Under the pieces are notes generated by a model, which saw nothing but the letters and a program-made list of their open reading frames with translations, did not search any database and had not been told where the DNA came from. The translations under genes and the position numbers were made by a program. Shown here piece by piece: positions 35,749 through 47,368 of a DNA stretch of 64,000 nt (position 1 is its first letter; every line of letters begins with the position of its first letter). Origin of the DNA: Parietaria judaica (taxonomy: Eukaryota > Streptophyta > Magnoliopsida > Rosales > Urticaceae); contig OX940864.1 in the NCBI GenBank assembly GCA_954871525.1, positions 9,666,001 through 9,730,000 of the forward strand. The letters run 5' to 3'.

Positions 35749-36033
35749 GTGGGGCTAGGAGATTAGAGCTAAATGAAGATGTTTATAGATGAGTGATGGA
35801 GAGTGTTGAGTGAAATGGTCAAATCGACTTTGGTGTGTATTTATAGGAATATAATGTTTACATATAAATATATATAACGGCTCTTATCTCATATATGAGC
35901 TATATCTCTATCTTCAATCTCATTGGATTTCATTTTCGATTTTCAAGATTTGCATGAATATATGGATTTCTCTCAACCACTAGCTTAGTAAATTCATGTA
36001 ATGTGGATTAGACCAATGTGGATCGTCCACGTG
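35749..36033 (-). promoter_or_regulatory. LHCB1 copy 3 leader and intact promoter
   Basis: Minus strand: TATA CTATAAATA at 35838-35846, GATAAG at 35883-35888, CCAAT near 35921. On the plus strand CCAAT lies near 36013 and the perfect G-box CACGTG at 36028-36033. It represents the uninterrupted state of the copy 2 promoter. Confidence 0.75.
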
Positions 36034-38317
36034 GAGCTTTAAGATCACAGTCACGCATATCTCTTGATTTTCTTTGTCCCATAATTTTCCGAGAGATATC
36101 AACCTCATGTTTTCAAGTCCACCGATGCATTGTGGTTTCTCTTGACACGTGATATTATGATGCATTACTCAAAGCTGTCGTTTGCTATTAAAACAATACA
36201 AAACGACATCTCAAAAAGTACCCCAAAAATAATAGTAATTGTCGTTATGACAAAGTGTCATTTAATTGTCGTATAACTTACTCGCTTCATTTTGAACGCC
36301 GAGCATCCTTTATAGTTTCTACAAACGACATATTTAATTAATCGATGATTTTTCGTAAAATCTAAAAATGGTTTAAGAAGATAAGTCTAACGAACGGAGT
36401 TTTTGAAGTTCAATTTAAAATCCAAAACAAGAAAATTATTTTAGATAAAAATGACTATCAAACTTTCCAAGAGACGCAAAACGTGACTTCAAAGAGTCAT
36501 GGGTTTTTTCACATACACAACAGAAGAAACTGAACGTGACGGTATTAATAACGTTGGTACGACACTACATATCGAGCTGAAAAATACTTTATAGTCAGAA
36601 CATTCATAAGAACAAACTACTGTACACGTCGTTTTTCTTCTCCGGCCGGTCATCAAATGACAGGGCAGTTACAAGCAAAACATACTGGACAATATGAACT
36701 TCACTGCTTGTTCCTTCTTTGGCCCGTAGTATCGCGCTTTTGCATCATCCTTCAAGATCCGAGGCGTTGCAAGGCACCAAAATTGTAGCCATATTATTGG
36801 AAAATCTACTGCAAATAGCGATGGATAGGTAGTGAGCAGCGGATATAAACACTCAATAATGCGATTATACGGAAATAAATATTGTTGGAAACATCCAACA
36901 AACATTCAAATTGAATTTTAGCTGAAATTCATTCTGATAGCCAATTCAATTCCTCAAAACAGTTATCTCAAATATTTTCAGACACACCAACCATAAAATC
37001 ATTTGATTATTTTGAATTGTTGTCTTTTGCTATGAGATTCGAAACTATTTTGATAATTCCTTGATACCAGTCTTAAAACTTTTGATTGATAAAGTTCTTA
37101 CGAGTTCTATTCGTTGGAACCTTTGACTGAGTCCACGTCCGTTTTTATGCGAAGCAACCATCTGTTTTTCATCTTTCGACTCTGTGTTCCCTACTTCCCT
37201 ACATCAATTGACGATCACCATGAGCGTCTTCTCTTGAATTGAAAAGCCTCTCCTGTGTATTTAATTTGCAATTCATGGTATAATCCAACAGAACAACAAT
37301 GCAAAAGAGATCTTGATCAATATGATCTAAGTGACGTGTTTTGTTAAATCTTAGTGAGTCGTCTCTAACCCGATTTCTTCCATTGTTGTAATTCTAAAAG
37401 ACTTTCTGTTTCTTGCGATCACCCAGAATCCGAATGCTCTGTCTTTAAGTCATGTTTCCTGACACTGACGAGCAAGCCGGTTTTCTGACACAAAACAAAC
37501 GACAGAAGTTACCATCGGAATAGAAAGATTCAGGAACGGAAGTTCAAAATAATTCAAAGATAAAGATAAACAGAAAACAGCATATTATGGCAAAACATAA
37601 AGATTTGTTTTATCATAGATTTCACTTCATCATAAAATTCCCGAGACATAACCCCAGTACCGTTCGACCCGATTATGCAAGTTAGATTAGAAAACTAAAC
37701 CTAAAAAAATTTCAGCTTCGAAATTAAAAGCTCAATACCGGTCAAGGAGTCAAGAAGTTTTGGGTACCTATGGGCGGCTCCTACCGGCTTATCAACGTGC
37801 TGATGAGTAACTGCATAAACATATGGATCAATAAGGTCTACACCCTCACTCGGCTCAACTCGGCCTCACTCATCAACTTCGGATTAATGGATCCAACAGT
37901 TATGTTATTGATAAACTGGAATAACAATATTCTGAATAAATGGGCAGGTTCTAACTTAATTACAACCAGAACAAAGATATTTCACAGTCGAGATGGTATA
38001 CCAAGGATGAAATGGTCGAAAATTGACGCAGTTCTGATAAATTTTGTTTTAATTTGAATTGAGTTTCGAAACCTTGCTTCTTCTTTTTCAAGTCTACCGA
38101 AGCTGAATTTGACGCGAATTTTTCTTCGACCTGTAAAAGACGAAGATGAGTATTGAAACTTTAGCAGCATTTAGGGTCTAATAAAAATAGGATAGATTCT
38201 TGATGATACTAAGTAGTTGAGTCTCAAAATTATGTCTTTCCAAGATAAAAATAAAAAAAAGTTACAAGATCAATCTGAAATATACATTTGAAATTTGAAT
38301 AGCTTCGATCTCGGTGC
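36034..38317. other. Intergenic region between LHCB1 copy 3 and the intact NLR
   Basis: 36034-36480 is homologous to 20805-21250 (duplicated block). From about 36500 to 38230 I see no recognisable gene or transposon end. Frames of 78 codons (36669-36905, -) and 95 codons (37770-38057, +) have no known motif and are not called. Confidence 0.5.
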
Positions 38318-41300
38318 CTACGACAAACAGCCTTTGAGTAGCTTCCATTTATTTTGCGGAGCTCCGCTGTTCTCTGCATTACCTTATCCGAACAAAACAA
38401 GTAAGAAAATTTATTTTAAAATGAGAGTTAATTGATTTGCATTTGAAGGTTGATAAGAATTCTACCTGAGCCCTTGGGAATACCACGTATCTCTCGGATA
38501 TGGGAGATATTAGGCCAATCAATGCCTTTTTCTGCTTTGCATCTCTCCGATAACATGGGAGATTCATAAATATTCAGCATCTCCAAGGAGGCGAGTCTTC
38601 GAATCCCTTCAGGTATCGATGCCAACTTCGGGCAATATTCAAATTCGAGACATTTAAGTGAGCTGAGGTCGCCAATCCAGTCCGGAATTGTCACCAATTC
38701 GTTCCAGTTGTGAATGCTTAGAACTCGCAGGCCGGTTAAATGCCGAAGGCTTTCAGGAAGAGTCTCTAGCTTTGCAAAGTCGGTGAGTTTCAAGACATCA
38801 AGTCTTCCATTCAGTGCTTTCCATACCATATCATCAGCGTTGCTCAAATAAAAATCCGCGCTCGATATTCTTAGATCCTTAAGCGAAGTAAGATGTAAAA
38901 TTCCTGGGCGAAGATTCACCATCCCTGAACAGTTACGAATTTTCAACAGTTGGAGAGAAGAGAGGCCATTGAACCATTCTGGAAGACATTCCAGGCCCTC
39001 AATGTTACTCATTTTTAGAGTTTGTAATTTGGAGAGTGAAGATGAGCTCTCTAGTATTGTCTGTTGCAGTGGCTTCAAACTTGTTTCCTTCAGACTTAGT
39101 GTTTCTAAATGTGGGTAAAGAGGCATGCACGTAAGATACGGACAACTCTCGATCTCTAAAGTAGTAAGTCTAGGAAATGAAGGCAGTAGTTTGTACTGAT
39201 TCGTTTCATCATAATCTCTCCACCATCCCTTTAGATTCGATAAACCGGACAAGCTGACAGTTTGTAGGGACGCCAACAAGTCATGATCTGTGTTCCAATC
39301 TGTTATGTAATCCACAGATGGCGAATCACTCACCTCCAACACCTTCAGACCGTGGAAATGATTCAATGGAAATAAGAGACTCACATGCCGGCAAGAGGAA
39401 AGCGATAGGCTGACCAAATTCGTAAGCGACTGAAGCCAACTTGGGAGCTTGACACCGTTGTAATTGTGTAAACGCAATTTTCGAAGATTCGGGTGTGGCT
39501 GGAGACCTTCTAATGACATTTCGCACCCATCCATATCAGCCTCTTGTTTCTCCCACTTCAAAGACAAGGACTGAAGGTCTTTTTTCTCTTTTAAAATCCC
39601 GAACTCTACCTCTGTGCCTCTGTGTCTCAAGTTTGAAATGGTCAATTCTCCTCTTAGACTGTTCAATGCCATCAACTCTCTTAACTCGCCACTATTCTTT
39701 ATGGTAGCACTGCTCTCAGGAAGTACATAATTTGATAGTGTTCTAAGATTGGTAAGGTGGCCCATTCCAACCGGCATGTGTCGTATATCACAGCAATCAA
39801 TTTCCAAGTGCCTAAGATTAACAAGCTTCTTCATGTCCTTAGGAAGTTCTATGAGGTTAGAGCAATAGGTGAGTTTCAAAGTTTGTAAATTAATTAGATT
39901 GGTGACGGAGTTGGGCAAACTCTTGATGTCCAAATTAAATGCAAGATCTAAATATCTTAGATGCTTCAATCTGGTGACATATTCCGGGACTACGGTTCTC
40001 ATTGAATAGTTCAAATCCAGCGTTCTTAGAAGCTTAAATTTAGGTATCGAGGCATTCCGAATTTTCCTCTGCTCATTTTTCATCTCAAGTTCATTGAGTG
40101 AAATTAGTGTTCTAATCTTTCTTGATGGAAGAAATGAAGTCGAAATTTGACTTAGTGAGTCAAGAGAGGGTTCAACTGCCAAATGACGAACATTCTTACA
40201 AATGACTTCCTCGGGATTCCAATTTCCAATAGCATATTCTTGTCCTGCTACTTCAATTGCGAGATCGTGGATGAGATCGTGCATCTTGCAGTACATGAAA
40301 ACACCAAATTCATCGAATTGAGCTTCTTGAAAGAATGATCTTTCAAACAAATCGACAAAATATCGATAGCCCACATCCTCCAAACATTGATCATGACTTG
40401 CGTTTGACACCTTAAGAAACCCTTGTGCCATCCAAAGTTGTATCAACAATTGAACCTCAAAGTAATGATCTTTAGGAAATAATCGACAGTAAGCAAAGCA
40501 TAGCTTTAAATGCGAGGCTAGATTATTGTAGCTTAATCGAAGCGTCGGTAAAATAGTACCTTCTTGTGAAATTTTTGAAATCTCATTAGCAAAAGAGGAC
40601 CATTCATATTCTGAGTACTTGGAATACAAGGTGCTCCCTATGGCTCTTATCGCCAAAGGGATGCCTCTACACCTTTCAACAATCTCTCTTCCTAGTCCCA
40701 CGAGATTCGGATTGTTATCTTCTTGTCCCTGTCGAAATGCCATCTTCTTAAACAAAGACCATGACTTTTCTTCATCAAGAACTCCCAACCGGTAAGCCTC
40801 CATGGGACTCGTAATTGAAGCAACCACTACACTTCGAGTAGTCACTACAACACGGCTCCCTTCTGCACCACATATCAATAAGTTTTTGAGTTCCAACCAT
40901 TTCTCGCGATCTTCTTCCCAAACGTCATCTAATACGAGGAGGTATCGCTTCCCACTAAGCATTTTCCTAAGACCATGTTGCAATTGATCCAACTCAACAT
41001 CTTTCGACATGTTAGTAATTTTTCGAATAATCACTTTCAAGTCGAAATTATCCGAAATGCAAACCCAGATCTTTAGCTCGAAGTGTTGTTGGACCCTCTC
41101 GTCATTGAAGACGCTCTGCACGAGTGTCGTTTTCCCTAATCCACCCATTCCCACGACGGGAATAACAGGAAGGTTCTCCTCAAATCGAGACTCTAGCAAA
41201 AGCTTAACAATCTCCTCTCTTTCTTCGTCCCTCCCGATGACCTCTTCCTGGGGCACGAAAGAGTGAGTCTCTCTCTTCGGAACAACTTCACTCTTTTCAT

Positions 41301-41822
41301 CGGGAGAAAGAACCTCCAGAAGCAGGAAGCTTCGATCTTTAGAAGCCGCGGCTAGATTCTTCCTAATCTCCTGAATCCTACGGCCCAGCTTGTGGCGAAA
41401 AGCCAGCTGGTTGGAGGCGGAGAAGAACGTGCAAACCTGTTTGGCAACTTCATTGCCAGCCATCAGCTGTCGCCGGCGAGCTTCGGTGTCGAACTCATCC
41501 ATCAAGTCGTCGGCGTCATGAACTGCATCGCCGAGGCTCCTCAGCCAGATTCGGATACTGCTGTTGTGAACCTAAAGCAGAAAAGAGGATAAATCGTTAG
41601 ATTAAGCCGAAGAAGTTGAATCCAGGCTCGATCTCCGGCGCCAAAACTGTGTACCTGCTTCTTCTCGGCATCAAGAAGAACGGCCCTGATGAGTGAAATG
41701 GTGTTTTGGAGTTGTTGGAGCTCGTCGTTGACACCCCAGAGAGTGGCGATCTCTCGCACACCCGCTGATGCCAAGCTTCCGATGATGTTATCGGCAATGG
41801 GAGACAGGATTAGATCCGCCAT
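38318..41822 (-). CDS. CC-NB-LRR disease resistance protein, RGA type, apparently intact
   Basis: Intracellular immune receptor. Exons 41655-41822, 38466-41571 and 38318-38373 give 3,330 nt (1,109 residues). The start is set at MADLILSPIADNI, where the family usually starts; an upstream in-frame Met gives an unlikely leader. The coiled-coil domain covers about residues 1-150, with DADDLMDEFDTEA matching the EDVID-like region. The NB-ARC domain shows P-loop VGMGGLGKTT (about 196-205), kinase 2 YLLVLDDVW (about 267-274), RVVVTTRS, GIPLAIRAIG (about 359-368) and MHD in YCKMHDLIHDLA (about 486-488). About 20 leucine-rich repeats follow to about residue 1080. The short last exon (ending QNKWKLLKGCLS) is inferred: the pseudogene preserves the same frame and stop position. 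If unspliced, translation would stop at 38428 instead. Confidence 0.92.
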
Positions 41823-42124
41823 GGCAATGGACACAGGTTGATCGAGAGCGAGAAAATGGGAAATTATTCGAGTGGTTTCAGACTTTCGGTTGTGATGCAT
41901 TATTGACTGAGAGAATTTATTTGAATGCTTCGAGAGCAGACCTCTTATCTTCAAATAATTTATTTGGTCTGTGGTCCCATATCCACGTCACATCGGGTTT
42001 TTTTTTTTTTTTTGAATGGACATCGGATTTGTTATCCCTGACATTCTGAATAATGTAAAGACCGTGTGCTTGCTAATTTAGTGAAGAATAATCTAATTCT
42101 AACCCACAAATCTTGGTTTGGATA

Positions 42125-43495
42125 TTTTTTTTTTGGAGAATAGCGGCGAAAGTTCCTGACTCTACATATTTGTTGCAGTTAAGTCCTTGTACTCAAATTT
42201 TGGTGGTAAAAGTCTCTACCGTTAGAATCTTGTATCACATCCGTCCTCATGTCGTTATCACCTTGTTAAGTGCCACGTAGGCTGCACACTTGTCATCCAT
42301 GTCACCAAAAAATTAAAGCAAAACTACCAAAAGTTTAAAATACTAAAAAAATTATAAACTATTAAATCTACGAGTCGGGGTAATGTTAAGCCACATATTT
42401 AGTGAATCCACCATTTTGAAATTTTTTTTTTTTTTTTTTTTGCAATTTAAATAGGTCGTTTATATATATTTTCATTTTCTTTCTTGAAATTTTGTAACTA
42501 ACGCTGAAGCCTGAAATTGGATCTAGTGCTTCCAAATAATTAGCAATATATAAACTTGTATTTCTAAATAACCAAACAACACTAAGTTGAATGTTTCAAA
42601 AAACTTTAAAATATAAGCTGCAAGATATTTGCATTGCAAAATAAGTCCCATAACTAGAATGGGTCACCTAAACTGTAATAAATACAGTTCAATAGCTTCA
42701 ATGTTTCTAAATACACCAAACTATAACATATTTACATTAATTCAAAATAGGTCCTATGACAACAGTTAAGACCACAACTTCATTCATTTGCACCGGCGGC
42801 CATTGCATTGGCTTCTCTTGTTCGTTGGCGCACAAGTCTTTCCTTCCGCTTAATAGTCTCTTCATTGGGGTTTTTGGACAGTGGCCTGCCTATTTTCTTT
42901 CGAACCGATGACTGCAAACACATAATAAAAATGTCTAATTTACAAATTATTCCATAAATATGTCCAACAAATAGCAATAAAAATAAAAGAGTCTACCCAA
43001 GTTCAATGTTAAAGAATCTAAAACATACTAACCTTAGGCAATGTCATATTCTAACATTTTCCAACTCTATGTCATATATTGTTAATTATTTGGAAGCACT
43101 AGATCCAATTCCATCGTTAGTTACAAAATTTCAAGAAAGAAAATGAAAATATATGTAAACGACCTATTTAAATTGCAAAAAAAAAAAAAAAAGGACAAAA
43201 AATTTCAAAATGGTGGATTCACTAAATATGTGGCTAACATCACCGCGAGTCATAGATTTAATAATTTATATTTTTTTTAGTATTTTAAACTTTTGGTAGT
43301 TTTGCCTTAATTTTTTTGGTGACATGGATGAAAAATGTGAAGCCTATGTGGCACTTAACAAGATGATAACGGCATGAGGACGGATGTGAAACAAGATTCT
43401 ACCAGTAGAGACTTTTACCACCAAAATTTGAGTACAAGGACTTAAATGCAATAAATATGCAGAGTCAGGGATTTTGCCGCTATTTTCCTTTTTTT
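42125..43495. mobile_element. Foldback Mutator-like element carrying a spliced exon
   Basis: The body is about 42135-43488. Arms of about 400 bp are inverted copies: the left end GGAGAATAGCGGC pairs with the right end GCCGCTATTTTCC, and similarity continues to about 42560 and 43075. Flanks are T-runs (42125-42134 and 43489-43495), so the target duplication cannot be measured. The central unique part (about 42560-43075) includes an exon-like coding segment on the minus strand. No transposase was recognised. Confidence 0.75.
42783..42912 (-). pseudogene. Exon-like coding fragment inside the foldback element
   Basis: On the minus strand a TTTGCAG acceptor is followed by an open frame encoding SSVRKKIGRPLSKNPNEETI and then a Lys/Arg/Glu-rich helix, ending at a stop (TGA) about 43 codons in. 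RKKIGRP resembles an AT-hook core. It looks like the last exon of a gene, either captured from the host or left from the element's own gene. The parent gene is unknown. Confidence 0.5.
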
Positions 43496-43539
43496 CAGCA
43501 GAGGGAGGACTGAATGAGAATCGTACTTGTTGTCCGCAT

Positions 43540-43736
43540 TTTGAGACGACAATCAAACTCGGCTACGTGTCCATCCTGGGTTTGACGCCCTCTCCGACGC
43601 TCAACAATAAGTAGGGGTTCGAGGTTTTTTCTCGCGGAGAGTATTTTGTAAGGGAGGATTAACAGAGAATGCTTGTGGCAAGAGTTTGGGCAAAGATCCG
43701 CCAAGATTCGAGAAAAAATGAGCAGGGCTTCGGTAG
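43540..43736. repeat. LTR-like fragment
   Basis: Contains CTCCGACGCTCAACAAT, closely resembling CTCCGACGCTCAACATT in the solo LTR at 14086-14747 (around 14302), in the same orientation. No complete LTR ends are visible, so this is a partial relic. Confidence 0.4.
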
Positions 43737-43931
43737 GAGGGCCGGTCCTGAGTTTGTCGGGGCCCTAGGCGAAGATCAATTTTGGGGCCTTTTTCGTAAT
43801 TATAAAATTAAATTTTAATGCTAAGTGTATAACATATATTTATTTATTTTTATTTGGGACCCCTCAGTATCACTAGGTAGAAACTTATTGTAGGCCCAAG
43901 CCTACGATGTATACCCTCAGGGCCGGCCCTG
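43737..43931. mobile_element. Small hAT-like MITE
   Basis: 195 bp with inverted ends GAGGGCCGGTCCTGA on the left and the complement of CAGGGCCGGCCCTGA on the right. The neighbouring 8-mers (TTCGGTAG and TGGTCGAG) do not match, so the duplication has decayed or the ends are slightly off. No coding capacity. Confidence 0.65.
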
Positions 43932-45654
43932 TGGTCGAGAGCTCTCAGCGAGCTTCAACGTTATAAAAATGAGCAGGACTTTGATAGAACGAACGTGCTA
44001 ACTGAAAGCTCCAAAGCGAGCTTCAGTATGAAAGTCCTATAAGAAAGTCGAGTTCTCCTTGGAATCCAAACGGAGAATTTATTTCTAGAGAGGTTTTGTA
44101 AAGGTGAATAAGGATGACATGCTTTAGAGGGCATTTTGGAACTTATGGAAAGGAAAATTACGTCTTTTGTGAGTGGAGAAGGCCTTTGGAGGCAATTTTG
44201 GTTATTCTAAGAAGCGAGGAAGCTTAGTTTGCGAGTGAAGTTATTTTTTTTTTTCCCTATTCAGTGTAAAAATAAATAAATAACATTATTAACTAAGTTT
44301 ATAATATGGCGATGAAGTCGCGACGCGAAGTAGTTAAGCCGATGACTTGAACTAATACTATTTAAAGACTATTAGCATGAGTGTTTGATGTATTTCACTT
44401 ATTTTTGGTGTAACTTTAATTTTTTAGTAAATACCTTGTAGGTACGTAGAACACAAAGAAAGAGCGAAAAACAAAGGTTCTAACACCGAAATTTTGATTG
44501 AATTTTAGTGAAGAAAATTTGCATGCAGCAAGTGAACATACATCTCACATTTTATGAGTGGACCATCTTCAGTTCACTATTTATTTTTACGCTATTAATT
44601 TCATTTGTTGTTTTACTGATTTAGGACAAAATCTTCACACAAACAATAGTCTACTCCACATTCACACATCAATCCTTAGTTTACTGTTGTTTGAAATTTG
44701 ATTAAATTCGTAGTATTTTAGTTCTTTGAATTGAAACCGAGGAGTGACCATTTTTATCTCATTTTAGCTATCAATTTTTCATATATAAAAAATCACGCAA
44801 ATTTTAACCGATTTCAGCAACCTAATTCATCAATGATTTCAAATGGATAATCGTAGGCCGTAGCAATGTACTCAAACTTAGACCTATGAAGCGACATGAA
44901 TTTTAAATAAATAAAAAATAACAGTAAAATTACCCAAACTTAACAAATGTGAAGCAACGTAATTTCTTTTGTCCACTTTTTTATTTTTATTCTTTTATAC
45001 AGACATTGGTCATTTTTTAATATAATGCTATTAAAACCAAAAGTACACATCGACGTGCTCATCCAACTATTTAACATCTTCTTTCATTTGAACTCGATGA
45101 AAATACTTACGGAAAAATGTGTAGCTTCATATTTGTTGATCTTGTATATTTTTGTCGCTATTTTTTCATTTTAGACTCCAATAAGCTTCAGTTGGTCAAA
45201 GTTAGATACTTTGTCGCGGTTATCCTAATTCAAATATATAAAAGTGAGTACAATCTGAACTTAAGAAACATTTACATCCGATATAAAATGGCACAAAAGC
45301 TAAGTAGCAAATAATTACATGTTGTAAATAACGTAGAGCGACAAGATTCTAACAATTTTCCCACAATCTAATTCTGACCCAAAAGGGCCGAAAGGTTCTA
45401 AAATTCAATTTACATACATTCAATATTGCTCATTTTTCCGGGGACTTGTTCGCACGACGGTCTACTATAAACCGTATACTCGTTCCGATTGTTTGTACAG
45501 AAAGGAGGTACCGAATGTATTGTAAGCGCAAGATTTGGAAAAATACTGAGACGTTTCATTAGATCAGACCATAATTATATGGTAACTAAACATGCAATTC
45601 ACACAATTCTCTCCACTATCCTCACACTACATGAGGTCATCATCAAGACGTCGC
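43932..45654. other. Intergenic, downstream of LHCB1 copy 4
   Basis: AT-rich with no recognisable gene. 45385-45490 matches the 3' flank of LHCB1 copy 3, and about 45510-45654 is LHCB1 3' UTR. A 65-codon frame at 45117-45314 has no support. Confidence 0.5.
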
Positions 45655-46452
45655 TCACTTGCCGGGGACGAAGTTGGTGGCGAAGGCCCATGCATTGTTG
45701 TTGACGGGGTCAGCGAGGTGGTCGGCCAAGTTCTCCAACGGGCCCTTTCCGGTGACGATGGCCTGCACGAAGAATCCGAACATCGAGAACATAGCGAGCC
45801 TCCCGTTCTTCAGCTCCTTCACCTTCAGTTCCGCGAAGGCCTCTGGGTCTTCGGCAAGGCCTAAGGGGTCGAAGCTCCCACCTGGGTAGATCGGGTCAAC
45901 AACATCTCCAAGGGGCCCGCCGGCGACGCGGTAGCCCTCCACGGCACCCATGAGGATGACCTGGCATGCCCAGATGGCGAGGATGCTCTGCGCGTGGACC
46001 AGGCTCGGGTTTCCCAAGTAGTCGAGCCCTCCGTCGCTGAAGATCTGCGAGCCGGCCTTGAACCACACAGCCTCGCCGAAGGAGACGCCGTTGCGGGAGA
46101 GGAGCTCAGGGAAGACGCAGCCGAGAGCGCCAAGCATAGCCCACCTTGAGTGGATCACCTCCAACTCGCGGTTGCGGGCGAAGGTCTCTGGGTCAGCCGA
46201 CAGTCCGGCGGTGTCCCACCCGTAGTCGCCGGGGAACTCTCCAGTCAAGTAGCTGGGGGATTCACCCGAGAATGGGCCCAAGTACTTCACGCGGTCGGGG
46301 CCGTACCAGGGGCTGCTGGAGGAAGCCACTTTGGCAGCAGTCTTCCTCATTGACACACGTCCTCCGTTGCTGACTTTGCCGGCGGCCGGGGCGAGCTCGA
46401 CGGCTTTCCCGGCGAAGGCCGGGGAGGAGAGGGCCATGGAGGCAGCGGCCAT
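45655..46452 (-). CDS. LHCB1: LHCB1 copy 4 (mosaic of copies 1 and 3)
   Basis: Intronless, 265 codons, all LHCII landmarks present. The N-terminal half and 5' UTR match copy 1 (VELAPAAG; near-identical leader sequence). The C-terminal half and 3' flank match copy 3 ([30 protein letters not shown] on the plus strand near 45901). The switch falls between about 45960 and 46190. The mature protein differs from copy 1 only by that Glu-to-Asp change, so function should be the same. It is divergent from the PPR gene about 0.9 kb away. Confidence 0.97.
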   Translation of the reverse strand: MAAASMALSSPAFAGKAVELAPAAGKVSNGGRVSMRKTAAKVASSSSPWYGPDRVKYLGPFSGESPSYLTGEFPGDYGWDTAGLSADPETFARNRELEVIHSRWAMLGALGCVFPELLSRNGVSFGEAVWFKAGSQIFSDGGLDYLGNPSLVHAQSILAIWACQVILMGAVEGYRVAGGPLGDVVDPIYPGGSFDPLGLAEDPEAFAELKVKELKNGRLAMFSMFGFFVQAIVTGKGPLENLADHLADPVNNNAWAFATNFVPGK

Positions 46453-46738
46453 TTGGGACGAGGAGATTAAGAGCTAAGGTGAGCTTAATTTAGAGGTTGA
46501 GATGAGTGAATGAGAGTGTTGAGTGAAATGGTCCGACTTTGGTGTGTATTTATAGGAATCTCAAGCTATAAATTTAATCGTATATAAGGATCCTTATCTG
46601 ATATCTCATATCATAATTTCAGTATCTTGAATCCCATTGGATTTGAGCTTGATTTTTTTCTAGATTATGCTTTTCTCTCAACCATCAGTTTTGAAGATAC
46701 GTGTAATTGGGCTGTGACCAATGCGGATTGCCCACGTG
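46453..46738 (-). promoter_or_regulatory. LHCB1 copy 4 leader and promoter
   Basis: Minus strand: TATA CTATAAATA at 46547-46555, GATAAG at 46593-46598, CCAAT near 46636. On the plus strand CCAAT lies near 46718 and the perfect G-box CACGTG at 46733-46738. The 5' UTR is nearly identical to copy 1, but upstream of the TATA box the sequence departs from the other copies while keeping the motif order. Confidence 0.72.
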
Positions 46739-47368
46739 TAGCTTTGGGATTACATGAAATGATCTTACAATATTTTCAATGCTTAATTTCAACGGCAACC
46801 GAAAGTCCACCTATGCAAAGTTTGACTTCGTATTGCTTATTTTTTGGTTGAGACTCCTTCTACATGAACATTGAATAACTACAATTTATTTTTCTCCTTC
46901 GTAATCAACTATCAAAATACATTATAAAATGGCCCATGAAAAAAAAAAAAGAGTTCGATTTTCCGATTTTTAGGATAGAAGTTTAAAATTTCGCCAATTG
47001 ATTTTGAAATTTAAGAAAAGTTGCACTAAAAAAACACAAAATAATTTAATAATGTTGTAAATTTCTATGCACAAAACTAGAAACGACATGTAATTTCATA
47101 ACCGATATATGAAAGTGCGATTCAAACAAAAAAGATCATTGTTGCAAACCATAATTCAGGGGGAAAAAATACACCAACAACATAATTCAGGGTACATAAC
47201 ATTTGTGTCAATTACTCTATATTAAAAGATGAAAAAAAATTATAATTATGTCTTTATTAAATCAGATTTCAGGCGCAAAAACTAGAAACGACATGTAGTT
47301 TTCATAACCGATATTTATAATGAACTATCAAATCAAGTAATTCAAATCAAAGGAATAACATGTAGAGC
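46739..47368. other. Divergent spacer between LHCB1 copy 4 and the PPR gene
   Basis: Contains two related segments (about 47080-47110 and 47283-47315) sharing AACTAGAAACGACATGTA and CATAACCGATAT-like words, an imperfect direct repeat about 200 bp apart. No gene seen. Confidence 0.5.

Noticed and set aside
37770..38057. 95-codon frame upstream of the intact NLR's 3' end
   Set aside because: No recognisable domain and no sign of splicing or conservation in the paralogous block.
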